This document shows, piece by piece, positions 17,671 through 26,404 of a stretch of 36,013 nucleotides of DNA; within the stretch, counting starts at the first letter, position 1, and each line of letters starts with the position of its first letter. The DNA comes from an uncultured Bacteroidota bacterium (GTDB taxonomy: Bacteria; Bacteroidota; Bacteroidia; Flavobacteriales; BACL11). The translations under genes and the position numbers were made by a program. The DNA lies in NCBI GenBank assembly GCA_902627575.1, contig CACOJQ010000015.1, positions 1 to 36,013 on the forward strand, written 5' to 3'. The notes beneath the pieces were generated by a model that was not told where the DNA came from, ran no database searches, and saw only the letters and a program-made list of their open reading frames with translations.

Positions 17671-18918
17671 TTAGTACTTAAGCCATTTCAATAGTTCTCT
17701 GAAACTTGCTTTTTTACCATACATTAATATTCCTGTTCTATATATTTTACTAGCTAACCAAGTAGTCATGATAAACGTACTTACTAGAATTGTCATAGAT
17801 AGAATTATCTGCCAACTATCCACCCCAAAAGGAAGTCGAACCATCATTATGATTGGAGAAGTAAATGGGATTATGCTCATCCAGAAAGCTAGAGGACCTT
17901 CAGGATTATCAATTATTGGTTGTATAAGTATAAATGATAAAATTAACGGTAAAGTAACAGGTAAAATGAATTGCTGTGTATCTGCTTCTGCATCAACAGC
18001 AGAACCAACAGCAGCAAATAGTGAACTATACATTAAGTAACCTGCAAGAAAGTAAAATAAAAATGAAATAAATATCTGTATTAAATTAATACCAGATGTA
18101 AGGTTTTTTATCTGAGTAATAATTACAGATTGATTTTCTATATTATTTGCATTAAGAAAGACATCGTTTAATAATACCATTTCAGCTAAAGCAGATATAG
18201 CAACTGTAAAAATCACCCAAAGTAAGAATTGACTTAGTCCTACTAATGCTACACCAATAATTTTTCCCATCATTAGCTGAAAAGGTCTCAAAGATGAAAT
18301 CATAACTTCTACTATTCTACTTGTTTTTTCTTCAATTACTCCCCGCATAACCATAGTCCCGTACATAAAAATAAACATGTAGATTAATATACCACCTAAA
18401 AAACCTATACCAGTGCTTACTTCTGAGTGTGTTTTTGTGCTTTCTCCTTCCTTATTTATAATTTTTGTTACTAAATCAATACTTTGTTCTGCATTTTTAA
18501 GTGTCTGATTATCAATACCAATCTTTTTTAAGTTATTAAATTTTAAAGTGTATTCAATTTGTCTTTTAATTTCATTTACAACGTTTAAGGTTACTTGTTG
18601 ATTTGAGTACAAGCAATACGTGTCTTCTTGAATTATTAATAAAGCGTAGTATGGGCTATCTTCAAAATTTGTTTTGATATTATCAACTTCATTTTGAGGA
18701 ATAGTTACAAAATTTAATAACTCGTTATCGTCAAGTGTGAAGTCTTTTTGATTAGCTACAGCTATATTTCTTTTCTCTTGGTTGTTTTTGGCTAAGTATA
18801 TGGGTAAGATTAAAACAGATGCTAAAAGTAAGGGACCTAAAAAAGTCATTACAATGAATGATTTTTTTCTTATTCTTATAAGGTACTCTCTTTTAATAAC
18901 AAGCCATATTTTATGCAT
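17671..18918 (-). CDS. ABC-2 type transporter permease (NatB-like)
   Basis: A 415-residue inner-membrane permease of the ABC-2/NatB family. There is a cytosolic start (MHKIWLVIKREYLIRIRKKS), a first membrane helix (about 23-44), a large extracytoplasmic domain (about 45-165), and five or more helices in the C-terminal half. The phrase MRGVIEEKTSRIVEVMISSLRPFQLMMGKIIG (split here as the coupling region, about 193-224) is typical of the family. It works with the ATPase encoded just upstream; the two overlap by 8 bases. Family members export sodium, drugs or small hydrophobic molecules; the substrate here is unknown. It ends the apparent grpE-dnaJ-ATPase-permease unit. Confidence 0.9.
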   Translation of the reverse strand: MHKIWLVIKREYLIRIRKKSFIVMTFLGPLLLASVLILPIYLAKNNQEKRNIAVANQKDFTLDDNELLNFVTIPQNEVDNIKTNFEDSPYYALLIIQEDTYCLYSNQQVTLNVVNEIKRQIEYTLKFNNLKKIGIDNQTLKNAEQSIDLVTKIINKEGESTKTHSEVSTGIGFLGGILIYMFIFMYGTMVMRGVIEEKTSRIVEVMISSLRPFQLMMGKIIGVALVGLSQFLLWVIFTVAISALAEMVLLNDVFLNANNIENQSVIITQIKNLTSGINLIQIFISFLFYFLAGYLMYSSLFAAVGSAVDAEADTQQFILPVTLPLILSFILIQPIIDNPEGPLAFWMSIIPFTSPIIMMVRLPFGVDSWQIILSMTILVSTFIMTTWLASKIYRTGILMYGKKASFRELLKWLKY

Positions 18919-19807
18919 TTTTTATAGCTTTTATAAAAACTTCTTCCATTTTAGGTATTTCCTTTTTAAATGAAAGAATATTATGTTTTTTATTAATAAA
19001 ATCTAATGCATCTTTTGAAGATATACCTTCTTTTAGTGATAATTGAAAGCAATTAGTATTTTTAACTACAAACTCAAATAGTTTATTTTTTTCTAAATTC
19101 GAATTGTCTAATTCAACTAAATAAGTATTATTTGTATATTGATTTTTTATTTCTTCTATAGGTCCTTCAAGAATTGTTTTTGACTTATTTATTAGCGCAA
19201 CGTAATCGCAAATTTGTTCTACAGACTCCATCCTGTGAGTAGAAAAAATTATTGTTTTCCCTTTTTTGCTTAGACTTATTATTTCTTTTCTAATTATTGC
19301 TGCATTTATTGGATCAAATCCAGAGAAAGGTTCGTCGAAAATTAATAATTCAGGATCATGAACAACCGTAACTATAAATTGAATTTTTTGAGCCATCCCT
19401 TTACTAAGTTCCTCTACTTTTTTGTGCCACCAGTTACTGATATTTAGCTTATTAAACCAAAACTTTAAATTTTTAATTGCATCACTATGCTTCATGCCTT
19501 TTAATTGTGCTAAATATAAAGCCTGTTCACCTACTTTCATTTTTTTATACAAACCTCTTTCTTCAGGCATATATCCAATACCAAATATGTGATTTTTGTT
19601 TAATTTTTCATTATTAAACAATACTTCGCCAAAGTCTGGACCTGTTATCTGGTTAATAATTCTCATTAATGTTGTTTTGCCAGCTCCGTTGGGACCTAAA
19701 AGTGCATAAATCGATCCCTTTGGCACGGATATATTAGCATTTTCAAGAGCAACATAGTCTCCGTAGTTTTTAACTACATTTTTAACTTTTAGAAGGTATT
19801 TCGTCAT
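18911..19807 (-). CDS. ABC transporter ATP-binding protein (NatA-like)
   Basis: A 298-residue ATPase subunit partnering the NatB-like permease. Walker A is GPNGAGKTTL (39-48), the signature is LSKGMAQK (134-141, with Ala where Gln is common), Walker B is LLIFDEP (154-160) and the H-loop lies in STHRM. A C-terminal extension of about 80 residues (from about 220) resembles the DUF4162 domain of this subfamily. It starts 6 bases after the dnaJ stop, suggesting cotranscription with the chaperone genes. All catalytic motifs are intact. The export substrate is unknown. Confidence 0.94.
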   Translation of the reverse strand: MTKYLLKVKNVVKNYGDYVALENANISVPKGSIYALLGPNGAGKTTLMRIINQITGPDFGEVLFNNEKLNKNHIFGIGYMPEERGLYKKMKVGEQALYLAQLKGMKHSDAIKNLKFWFNKLNISNWWHKKVEELSKGMAQKIQFIVTVVHDPELLIFDEPFSGFDPINAAIIRKEIISLSKKGKTIIFSTHRMESVEQICDYVALINKSKTILEGPIEEIKNQYTNNTYLVELDNSNLEKNKLFEFVVKNTNCFQLSLKEGISSKDALDFINKKHNILSFKKEIPKMEEVFIKAIKNA

Positions 19808-19813
19808 TTTAAA

Positions 19814-20923
19814 TTACCCAAACATTTCTTTCACTTTATCAAAGAAGGACTTATCTTTTTTGCTTGGGTTTGGAGTAAAAGATTCAGATTTTTTGTTTTT
19901 TACGAAAAATTCTTTTTCTTCTTTGTTTAATGTTTGAGGGGTCCATACATTTATGTGAATTAGTAGGTCACCATTTCCATAATTATTAACAGAAGGAAGG
20001 CCTTTGCCTTTTAAACGTAATACTTTTCCGCTTTGGATTCCTGGCTCTATCTTTATTTTTACTCTACCACTAATTGTAGGTATTTGAGCATCACCACCAA
20101 GTACAGCTTCGGAAAAACTGATGTAGTGATCATGATGTAAATTTTGTCCATCTCTAACTAATTTATCATGTTCCTCTATTCCAATGAGAACAATTAAATC
20201 TCCATTTATACCATCGAATGGAGCAGCATTTCCTTTCCCGCTAACTTTAAGCTGCATACCATCCTCAACTCCTGCAGGAATATTTATTTCAACTGTTTCA
20301 GTTTTTTTTATTTGACCATTTGCATCCGCTTCTCTTGGCTTATTTTCAATATTTTTTGCAGTGCCGTTACAGCTTGGACATGTAGAAGAAGTTTGCATTT
20401 GACCAAGAATAGTATTAGTTACTTTGGTTATTTGACCTGTTCCATTGCAATGGGGACAATTTTTGAAAGTAACTCCATCCGCATTAACTAATGTGTTGAC
20501 TTTTATTTTTTTCTTAACTCCTTCACTAATTTCTTTTAAAGATAGGTTAATCTTTATACGAAGATTTGATCCTTTTAAAACTCTCCTTCCTCCTCTCCCT
20601 CCTCCTCCAAATCCGCTAAAACCTCCCCCAAAAATATCTCCAAATTGACTAAAGATATCATCCATATTCATTCCTCCTCCAAATCCTTGGCCAGCTCCTC
20701 CCAAACCAGCATGACCAAATTGATCATATCTTTGTTTTTTACTTGTATCGCTCAATACATCATATGCTTCAGCAGCCTCTTTAAATTTCTCTTCAGCAGC
20801 CTTATCGTTTGGATTTTTATCAGGATGATATTTAATAGCTAGTTTTCTGTAAGCTTTCTTAATTTCTTTTGCATTAGCGCTTTTACTGACGCCTAATATA
20901 TCGTAATAATCTCTTTTTGCCAT
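19814..20923 (-). CDS. dnaJ: Chaperone DnaJ with two-repeat zinc finger
   Basis: DnaJ delivers unfolded clients to DnaK and stimulates its ATPase. The 369 residues show the J domain (1-70, HPD at 33-35), a Gly/Phe linker (about 71-115), a central zinc region, the C-terminal substrate-binding domains ([17 protein letters not shown]) and a tail ending [11 protein letters not shown]. Only two Cys-x-x-Cys motifs exist: C156/C159 and C182/C185. The usual four are reduced, and the second ends CNGTA rather than CxGxG. Aligned by eye with E. coli, the retained pair matches repeats 2 and 3 (ZnII), while repeat 1 is deleted and repeat 4 lacks its cysteines (ADANGQIKK). I recall the same two-repeat form in other Flavobacteriia, so this looks like a lineage trait and not damage. 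It lies 4 bases after grpE. Confidence 0.95.
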   Translation of the reverse strand: MAKRDYYDILGVSKSANAKEIKKAYRKLAIKYHPDKNPNDKAAEEKFKEAAEAYDVLSDTSKKQRYDQFGHAGLGGAGQGFGGGMNMDDIFSQFGDIFGGGFSGFGGGGRGGRRVLKGSNLRIKINLSLKEISEGVKKKIKVNTLVNADGVTFKNCPHCNGTGQITKVTNTILGQMQTSSTCPSCNGTAKNIENKPREADANGQIKKTETVEINIPAGVEDGMQLKVSGKGNAAPFDGINGDLIVLIGIEEHDKLVRDGQNLHHDHYISFSEAVLGGDAQIPTISGRVKIKIEPGIQSGKVLRLKGKGLPSVNNYGNGDLLIHINVWTPQTLNKEEKEFFVKNKKSESFTPNPSKKDKSFFDKVKEMFG

Positions 20924-20927
20924 TTTT

Positions 20928-21434
20928 TTAATTTCCCATTACAACTTTCACGTACCTTAAAATTTTGTCACCTAGCATATATCCTTTTTCAATTACATCA
21001 ATTACTTTGCCTTTTTCTTTTTTTGTTGGTGCAGGAATATTTGTGATTGCTTCATGAAAATCTGTATCTAGTTCTTTTCCAATTGGATTTTCAATCTCTT
21101 TTAATCCTTTTTTTTCAAGTTCAGATTTTAATTGTTTAAAAATTAGAACAGGGCCATCTTCATCAGAATAGTTATTAGCCTTGATTGATCTTTCAAAATT
21201 ATCAAGCACAGGAAGAAGATTAGTAATAAGCTCTTGATTTGCAGTACTAAATAAGTCTAATCTTTCTTTTGCAGTTCTTTTTCTAAAATTATCAAATTCA
21301 GCAAATAACCTAATATTTTTGTCTTTTTCAATATTTAATAGTTCTTCAAAAGAAGGCTTTTTGGATTCACTATTACCCTTTTTTTTATTTTTTTTAGAAC
21401 TATCCTTTTTTGTATTTTTTTTCTTGTTACTCAT
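20928..21434 (-). CDS. grpE: Nucleotide exchange factor GrpE
   Basis: GrpE releases ADP from DnaK. The 168 residues consist of a very Lys- and Ser-rich disordered N-terminus (about 1-30), a long helix (about 31-75, with [20 protein letters not shown]), and the C-terminal head with [13 protein letters not shown] and a beta end ([19 protein letters not shown]), all typical. The gene heads a tight run with dnaJ (4-base gap) and the ABC pair. A sigma-54-like site lies just upstream, inside the 67-base gap after the TlpA-like gene, so this unit may have its own promoter. dnaK is not in the window. Confidence 0.95.
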   Translation of the reverse strand: MSNKKKNTKKDSSKKNKKKGNSESKKPSFEELLNIEKDKNIRLFAEFDNFRKRTAKERLDLFSTANQELITNLLPVLDNFERSIKANNYSDEDGPVLIFKQLKSELEKKGLKEIENPIGKELDTDFHEAITNIPAPTKKEKGKVIDVIEKGYMLGDKILRYVKVVMGN

Positions 21435-21458
21435 ATATTAATATTTACATTTAATTAT

Positions 21459-21474
21459 TGCAAATACTTTGCCA
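21459..21474 (-). promoter_or_regulatory. Sigma-54-like promoter element before grpE
   Basis: Minus-strand TGGCAAAGTATTTGCA has the GG-N10-GC spacing of -24/-12 promoters and matches the TGGCACGnnnnTTGCw consensus at 10 of 12 defined positions. It would start RNA near 21448, about 14 bases before grpE. No TAnnTTTG element is seen in this gap. It might be chance in AT-rich DNA; no enhancer-binding site was identified. Confidence 0.45.
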
Positions 21475-21501
21475 TAGAAAATAGCAAGACATTTTGGCAG
21501 T

Positions 21502-22035
21502 TTATTTAAGTAATTTTTCTAAAAAACTTGGCAAGTCCTTGCCTCTTAAATTACGTGCAATAATTTTACCTTCTCCATCTATAAGATAATTACTTGGTAT
21601 TGATCTAATATTATAAATATTTGCTGCATTAGAATTCCAGCCTTTTAGGTCAGAAACATGATATTTCCACAAAAGATTATCTTTTTTTATAGCTTGAGAC
21701 CAAGACCCTTTTTTGGTGTCTAATGAAACAGAATAAACTTCAAATCCATCACCTTTAATAAACTTCTTAGATTTAAATTTATTATATGTTTTTACAATAT
21801 TAGGATTTTCTTTTCTGCATGGTCCACACCAGCTAGCCCAAAACTCTATTAATACTATTTTGCCTTTTAAGCTAGACAACTTCATTGTCTTATCATTAAT
21901 GTTTTTATACATCAGCTCTGGAGCAAAATCTCCAAAGTTTAGGCCTGTTTGTTTAATTTTACTTTTGTTTTGTGAAAGACATTGTAAACAACTAAAAAGG
22001 TATATTATTATCGTTATTGAAATTATTTTTTTCAT
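21502..22035 (-). CDS. TlpA/ResA-like secreted thioredoxin
   Basis: A 177-residue periplasmic thiol-redox protein. The signal peptide ends around CLS-QNK (about residue 21). A thioredoxin/AhpC-TSA fold follows, with the active site C70-GP-C73 in FWASWCGPCRKENPN and the cis-Pro region IRSIPSNYLID. That is the arrangement of TlpA and ResA, which reduce cysteines in exported proteins, such as apocytochromes. DsbD (1013-3031) is the likely electron source (inference). It begins 6 bases after murA, so it probably shares its transcript. Two Cys in the signal region (16, 19) raise a small chance of lipidation, but no clear lipobox is seen. Confidence 0.9.
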   Translation of the reverse strand: MKKIISITIIIYLFSCLQCLSQNKSKIKQTGLNFGDFAPELMYKNINDKTMKLSSLKGKIVLIEFWASWCGPCRKENPNIVKTYNKFKSKKFIKGDGFEVYSVSLDTKKGSWSQAIKKDNLLWKYHVSDLKGWNSNAANIYNIRSIPSNYLIDGEGKIIARNLRGKDLPSFLEKLLK

Positions 22036-22041
22036 ATTTAG

Positions 22042-23349
22042 TTAATCTATTCTTTGAATTTGTGCTCCAATAGCATTTAGTCTCCTATCAATATTTTGGT
22101 ATCCTCTGTCAATTTGTTCTACATTATGAATTATACTTTCTCCGTCAGCTGCAAGTGCTGCTAAAAGTAATGAGACTCCAGCTCTTATATCTGGAGATGA
22201 CATTGTAGTTGGTTTAAACTTAAATTCTTGATTCAATCCAATGACTGTTGCTCTGTGTGGATCGCATAAAATAATTTGTGCTCCCATGTCAATTAGTTTA
22301 TCAACAAAAAATAATCTAGATTCAAACATTTTTTGATGAATAAGTACGCTTCCTTTTGCTTGAGAAGCAACTACTAAAATAATACTTAGTAAGTCTGGAG
22401 TTAATCCTGGCCATGGGGCATCGGAAATAGTTAGTATTGACCCATCGATAAATGAGTTTATCTCGTAATTTTCCTGAGAAGGGATATATAAATCATCATC
22501 ATTAACGTGTATTTCGATACCAAGTTTTTTAAAGACACTTGGGATTATTCCAAGTTGTTTATATGATACATTTTTAATAGTAATTTCTGATTTTGTTAAT
22601 GCGGCTAAACCTATAAAAGATCCAATTTCAATCATATCTGGCAGTATTTTATGTGTACAGCCAGATAAACTTTTAACTCCTACTATTTTTACTAAATTTG
22701 AGCCTACACCTGATATTTTTGCCCCCATTGAATTTAGCATTTTGCATAGTTGCTGAATATATGGTTCGCATGCTGCATTATAAATAATTGTTTCTCCATC
22801 AGCCATTACCGCAGTCATAATTATATTAGCTGTGCCAGTTACAGACGCTTCATCTAACAACATATACGTCCCTTTTAGCTGCTTTGCATTCACTTCATAA
22901 TATTCATTTTTATTATCGTAAACAAATTTTGCACCTAGCTTTTCAAAGCCATTAAAGTGAGTATCTACTCTTCTTCTTCCAATTTTATCCCCCCCAGGTC
23001 TTGGAATAAAACCTTTTCCGTACCTTGCGAGTAGTGGTCCTATAAGCATTATGGATCCTCTTATGCGACTGCTCTTTTTTTTATATTCTTCAGAAGATAA
23101 GTAATCTATGTTAACATTTTTAGCTTTGAAAGTATATGTTGAGCTATCTATTTTTTTTACTTCAACATTTAAGTCCTTTAATAAATTTATTAAAATGTTT
23201 ACATCAATGATATCAGGAACATTTTTCATTATTATTTTATCTGAAGTAAGTAAAACAGCACATAAGACTTGTAAAGCTTCATTTTTTGCACCTTGAGGAT
23301 GAAGTTCTCCTTTTAGTTTGCGACCCCCTATGACTTTAAATGTGGTCAT
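22042..23349 (-). CDS. murA: UDP-N-acetylglucosamine 1-carboxyvinyltransferase MurA
   Basis: MurA transfers enolpyruvate from PEP to UDP-GlcNAc, the first committed step of peptidoglycan synthesis. The 435 residues have the family's usual length and features: K22 in GAKNEAL, the PRPGGDKIGRRRVDTHFNG loop, EDLY-like strands, and DIRAGVSLLLAAL near the end. The catalytic-loop Cys (Cys115 in E. coli) is replaced by Asp at D121 (PGGDKIG). This natural Asp form is active but is not covalently blocked by fosfomycin in other bacteria. It follows the DUF4290 gene by 2 bases and precedes the TlpA-like gene by 6, so all three look co-transcribed. Confidence 0.96.
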   Translation of the reverse strand: MTTFKVIGGRKLKGELHPQGAKNEALQVLCAVLLTSDKIIMKNVPDIIDVNILINLLKDLNVEVKKIDSSTYTFKAKNVNIDYLSSEEYKKKSSRIRGSIMLIGPLLARYGKGFIPRPGGDKIGRRRVDTHFNGFEKLGAKFVYDNKNEYYEVNAKQLKGTYMLLDEASVTGTANIIMTAVMADGETIIYNAACEPYIQQLCKMLNSMGAKISGVGSNLVKIVGVKSLSGCTHKILPDMIEIGSFIGLAALTKSEITIKNVSYKQLGIIPSVFKKLGIEIHVNDDDLYIPSQENYEINSFIDGSILTISDAPWPGLTPDLLSIILVVASQAKGSVLIHQKMFESRLFFVDKLIDMGAQIILCDPHRATVIGLNQEFKFKPTTMSSPDIRAGVSLLLAALAADGESIIHNVEQIDRGYQNIDRRLNAIGAQIQRID

Positions 23350-23351
23350 TC

Positions 23352-23960
23352 TTAATTACTTTTTCTTTTTTTAAAATTTTTCTTTTTAGTATTATATTTT
23401 TTGCTGCTTGTTTGTCTAACAGATGCAGATCTAATAAATACAAAATCTTCAGATAATTTTAGTTCTCCATTTGATAATTGATGTAAATGTTGTTTGATAA
23501 CATTATTGTCTACAGAACTTTTATTAAATAATATATAGGATTTTTTCATTTGATTTGCAATCATTCCTGTTAGAATTTCCTTTTGATCATCTTTCATTTT
23601 AATTGCCTTTTTGATCATAGATGTAATTGTGTTTCCATAGTATGAGAAACGAATATCGTTAGAAGGATAATTCATTTTAGGAGGCTTTTCATAAAGTTTT
23701 TTTTCCTCAGGTTTTGGATAAGGTGATTCTACATTCAATTGAAAGTTAGACATAATATGCAAATGGTCCCATAGTTTATGCGTGTATGCTTTGACATCAC
23801 GCAAATGAGGATTCATATGACCCATAAATGATATAATTGATTCAACGCACTTTTGTTGTGTTTTTTTGTCCTTGAGTGAAACAGCGTGACTTATCATATT
23901 GTGCACGTGTCTACCATATTCAGGCATAACAAGCGCGGTTTTTTTTGTATTATATTGCAT
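23352..23960 (-). CDS. DUF4290 family protein
   Basis: About 202 residues from the ATG at 23960; the reading frame also allows a TTG three codons earlier, which is less likely. The N-terminal part (MQYNTKKTALVMPEYGRHV, then the helical HNMISHAVSLKDKKTQQKC and MNPHLRDVKAYTHKLWDHL) is the DUF4290 signature of Bacteroidota. The C-terminus is strongly basic (KKNFKKRKSN), which might bind nucleic acid. No signal peptide or membrane segment. Located 2 bases before murA, probably the first gene of that transcript. Function is unknown. Confidence 0.86.
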   Translation of the reverse strand: MQYNTKKTALVMPEYGRHVHNMISHAVSLKDKKTQQKCVESIISFMGHMNPHLRDVKAYTHKLWDHLHIMSNFQLNVESPYPKPEEKKLYEKPPKMNYPSNDIRFSYYGNTITSMIKKAIKMKDDQKEILTGMIANQMKKSYILFNKSSVDNNVIKQHLHQLSNGELKLSEDFVFIRSASVRQTSSKKYNTKKKNFKKRKSN

Positions 23961-23986
23961 GATTGACAAATTTCTACAAAAATAAT

Positions 23987-24009
23987 AAAAGCCTTAACAT
24001 TTGGCTTTT
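23987..24009 (-). terminator. Terminator after the thiamin-type TonB receptor gene
   Basis: AAAAGCC (23987-23993) pairs with GGCTTTT (24003-24009) around a 9-base loop, 17 bases after the receptor stop at 24027. On the minus strand GGCTTTT is followed by A/T with several T. The plus side has a longer T run, so it could act in both directions, but the only gene ending here is on the minus strand. Confidence 0.65.
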
Positions 24010-24026
24010 TTTTGCTAGAAATAAAT

Positions 24027-26234
24027 TTACAATCCTAATGTAATACCTAGCAAATAGTTTCTTGTTGCTTGTGGAAAATAACCTGCCATGTTGTAACCTC
24101 TTTCACTGTCAGTATTAACGTATGGATCATCTGCTCTAGGATCATATCCATCAGAAATAAATCTATATACCCAAGCATTATTAACATATTCATTGTCTAA
24201 CAGATTATTAATTTGCAAAGTAATTTTTGCTTGTTTGAAATATTTACTGTCCCATTCATATTTAAAGCGTAAATGATTAACAAGATAGTCATTTAATATT
24301 CTATCTTTCGAAGATGTGTTGTCTATAAACTGTTCTCCCACATACTTACTAATAAATTCAAGATTTATATTTTTATTTAATTTATAGCTTATTAATGAAC
24401 TCCATACTATGTTTGGAGAAAAGGCAAGGTCTGTATTTTTGTAATTTATTTCCTCTTGACTCCAATTATCCCAATTATCCACATATTCAGTATATTCATT
24501 TATTTTATTTTCACTTAATGTCAAATTTGCTGACCAGTTTAATGATTCATTTAGTTTTAAAGAACCCATTAGCTCTAAACCTCTTCTATATGAATCCTTA
24601 ATATTTGTTCTGGTGTAAGCTCCAACATCATTTATTTTTCCAGTTAATACTAGCTGATTTTCATACATCATCTGATAAAAATTTATAATGAAATTTATGT
24701 TATCTCTCACTTTTTTATAACCAATTTCAGTATCATATAGTGTTTCGTGTTTAGGTCTTGAGTTTGGAGTGCTTTCAACATAATCATTTCGATTAGGCTC
24801 TTTATTTGCAACGGCAAACGAAACATAAACAGATTCCTCGTTGTTTAAATTGTGAAAAAGACCAAATTTTGGATTAAAAAAAGATAAGTTTACCTCTTGA
24901 TCCAGCATACTGTTATATTCATCAGGACCTGTAAAAGTATATTCTATATTTCTTCTTTGTAAATCAAAGTATAGATTGGTTTTATCAGTAAATTTATAGT
25001 CAGCTTTTGCATAAATGTTGTGATCAATTTTATTGGCTTTGTTCCAGTAATACTGATGATCAAATTGAGAATTTGATGCATATTTCATCCAAATTATATT
25101 ACCATAATGTTGACCTGAGTAATGATTAGTGGCACCTCCTAAAATTAAATCAACTTTATCCATTTTGTGTTTTAACGAATACGTCAATCCCCCAAAGTCA
25201 TTATTTAGCCATTTTCTTCTTATTAGGTCCGATGATGATATGGTGTCAAATGAAAAAATTATATCATTTAACCCATAGTCAGATAAACTTTCATTTAATT
25301 TTTCTTGTTCGTAGTACCCTTCACCATGTGTATAATGAGCTGCAACGTTGTAGCTAGTTTTTTCATCAAGCTGTTTGTTAAAGTGTAATTGATAGTGTGT
25401 TTGTTGATAGTTATCTATTTCGTTTTCATAAGTATATGAATTATAAGTTCTGTTAGTATCTAAAAAGTTTAGAGGTACACCGTTCCATGCTTGATATGTT
25501 TTTTCATGTCCATGAAACATTATTGCATTAATAGATGTACTGGCTCCAAAGTATGCTCCTTGCAAATATAAAGATCTTAAGTCTGAACTTGCTCTATCAA
25601 TATATCCTTCAGAAGTAATTTTTGAAAGTCTTCCTTCGAAAGAAAAATTATTGTTTATGAGCCCTGTTCCAAATTTTATATTATTTTTAAGAGTTTCAAA
25701 GCTCCCTAGAGTATTTTCTGTCAAAAAATATGGTTTTTGAGAAATTTTATTTGTAGTTAAATTTATCGATCCTCCAAAAGCTCCAGCCCCATTGGTCGAT
25801 GTACCTACTCCTCTTTGAATTTGAATGCTTTCTAAGGAAGAACTAAAATCGGGCATATTAACCCACCAAACCCCCTGACTTTCTGAATCGTTTAAGGGAA
25901 TTCCGTTAATAGTTACATTAATTCTAGTTGGATCAGTTCCTCTAATTCGAAAATTAGTATATCCTATACCTGCTCCAGCATCTGAGCTAGTTACAACTGA
26001 TGGTGTTAATGAAATTAGATAAGGGAGATCTTGTCCTAGGTTTGCTTTTTCTATTTCGTTCTTAGAAATGTCGGTAAAAGCAACCGGAGTTTTTTTACTA
26101 GCTTTAGTTGCATTTATCATAACTTCTGATAATTCTTTTTGCATACTTATTGAATCATTAGATTTTTGTGCAAAGCAAATTGAGTTAATAACCAATATGC
26201 ATGTTATTGATATCGTACATCTTTTTAAAAACAT
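24027..26234 (-). CDS. TonB-dependent receptor, predicted thiamin uptake
   Basis: An outer-membrane active transporter of 735 residues. The signal peptide (about 1-22, ending CFA-QKS) is followed by a TonB-box/plug region with FRIRGTDPTRINVTINGIPL, ESIQIQRGVGTSTNGAGAFGG and SINLTT, typical of the plug domain. A 22-strand-type barrel then ends with GITLGL. A canonical TPP riboswitch precedes it with no other gene between, so thiamin or a thiamin precursor is the likely cargo. The plug motifs resemble other Bacteroidota vitamin/siderophore receptors, but the cargo is inferred from the riboswitch, not from the protein. It lacks the N-terminal carboxypeptidase-D-like domain found in the receptor at 33170. 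Confidence 0.92.
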   Translation of the reverse strand: MFLKRCTISITCILVINSICFAQKSNDSISMQKELSEVMINATKASKKTPVAFTDISKNEIEKANLGQDLPYLISLTPSVVTSSDAGAGIGYTNFRIRGTDPTRINVTINGIPLNDSESQGVWWVNMPDFSSSLESIQIQRGVGTSTNGAGAFGGSINLTTNKISQKPYFLTENTLGSFETLKNNIKFGTGLINNNFSFEGRLSKITSEGYIDRASSDLRSLYLQGAYFGASTSINAIMFHGHEKTYQAWNGVPLNFLDTNRTYNSYTYENEIDNYQQTHYQLHFNKQLDEKTSYNVAAHYTHGEGYYEQEKLNESLSDYGLNDIIFSFDTISSSDLIRRKWLNNDFGGLTYSLKHKMDKVDLILGGATNHYSGQHYGNIIWMKYASNSQFDHQYYWNKANKIDHNIYAKADYKFTDKTNLYFDLQRRNIEYTFTGPDEYNSMLDQEVNLSFFNPKFGLFHNLNNEESVYVSFAVANKEPNRNDYVESTPNSRPKHETLYDTEIGYKKVRDNINFIINFYQMMYENQLVLTGKINDVGAYTRTNIKDSYRRGLELMGSLKLNESLNWSANLTLSENKINEYTEYVDNWDNWSQEEINYKNTDLAFSPNIVWSSLISYKLNKNINLEFISKYVGEQFIDNTSSKDRILNDYLVNHLRFKYEWDSKYFKQAKITLQINNLLDNEYVNNAWVYRFISDGYDPRADDPYVNTDSERGYNMAGYFPQATRNYLLGITLGL

Positions 26235-26283
26235 TTTTATAAAATTTAAACAAGCAAGACGAGGTTATTACTTGTGTTACACA

Positions 26284-26365
26284 TTTGTTGACTCACTTCC
26301 CTATTCTGAATTACCAGATCAGGTTCAATGGGTATAATCTCAGCCTTCTAGGCACCCCGACAAAA
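26284..26365 (-). ncRNA. TPP (thiamin pyrophosphate) riboswitch
   Basis: The minus strand carries the THI-box core in order: CGGGGTGCC, a short P3 hairpin GCCT-AGA-AGGC, the invariant GGCTGAGA, ACCC, the GAACCTGATCTGG block with TAAT, and AGGGAAG. Weak P1 pairing is possible between ACAAA-type arms at the two ends. The 49 bases between aptamer and ATG (26235-26283) show no strong terminator; weak ACAAG/CTTGT pairing exists, so control of translation is as likely as attenuation. When TPP is plentiful it should turn down the receptor gene (24027-26234). Confidence 0.97.
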
Positions 26366-26372
26366 GATTAAA

Positions 26373-26404
26373 CAAAATTAATAAAATATTTTTATAAGTT
26401 CAAA
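26373..26404 (-). promoter_or_regulatory. Promoter for the riboswitch-receptor transcript
   Basis: On the minus strand TTTG (26401-26404) and TAATTTTG (26373-26380) are separated by 20 bases, fitting the -33/-7 pattern of Bacteroidota. It overlaps the end of the kinase gene and would start RNA close to the first paired base of the riboswitch. So the receptor need not depend on transcription from the kinase gene. Confidence 0.55.
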
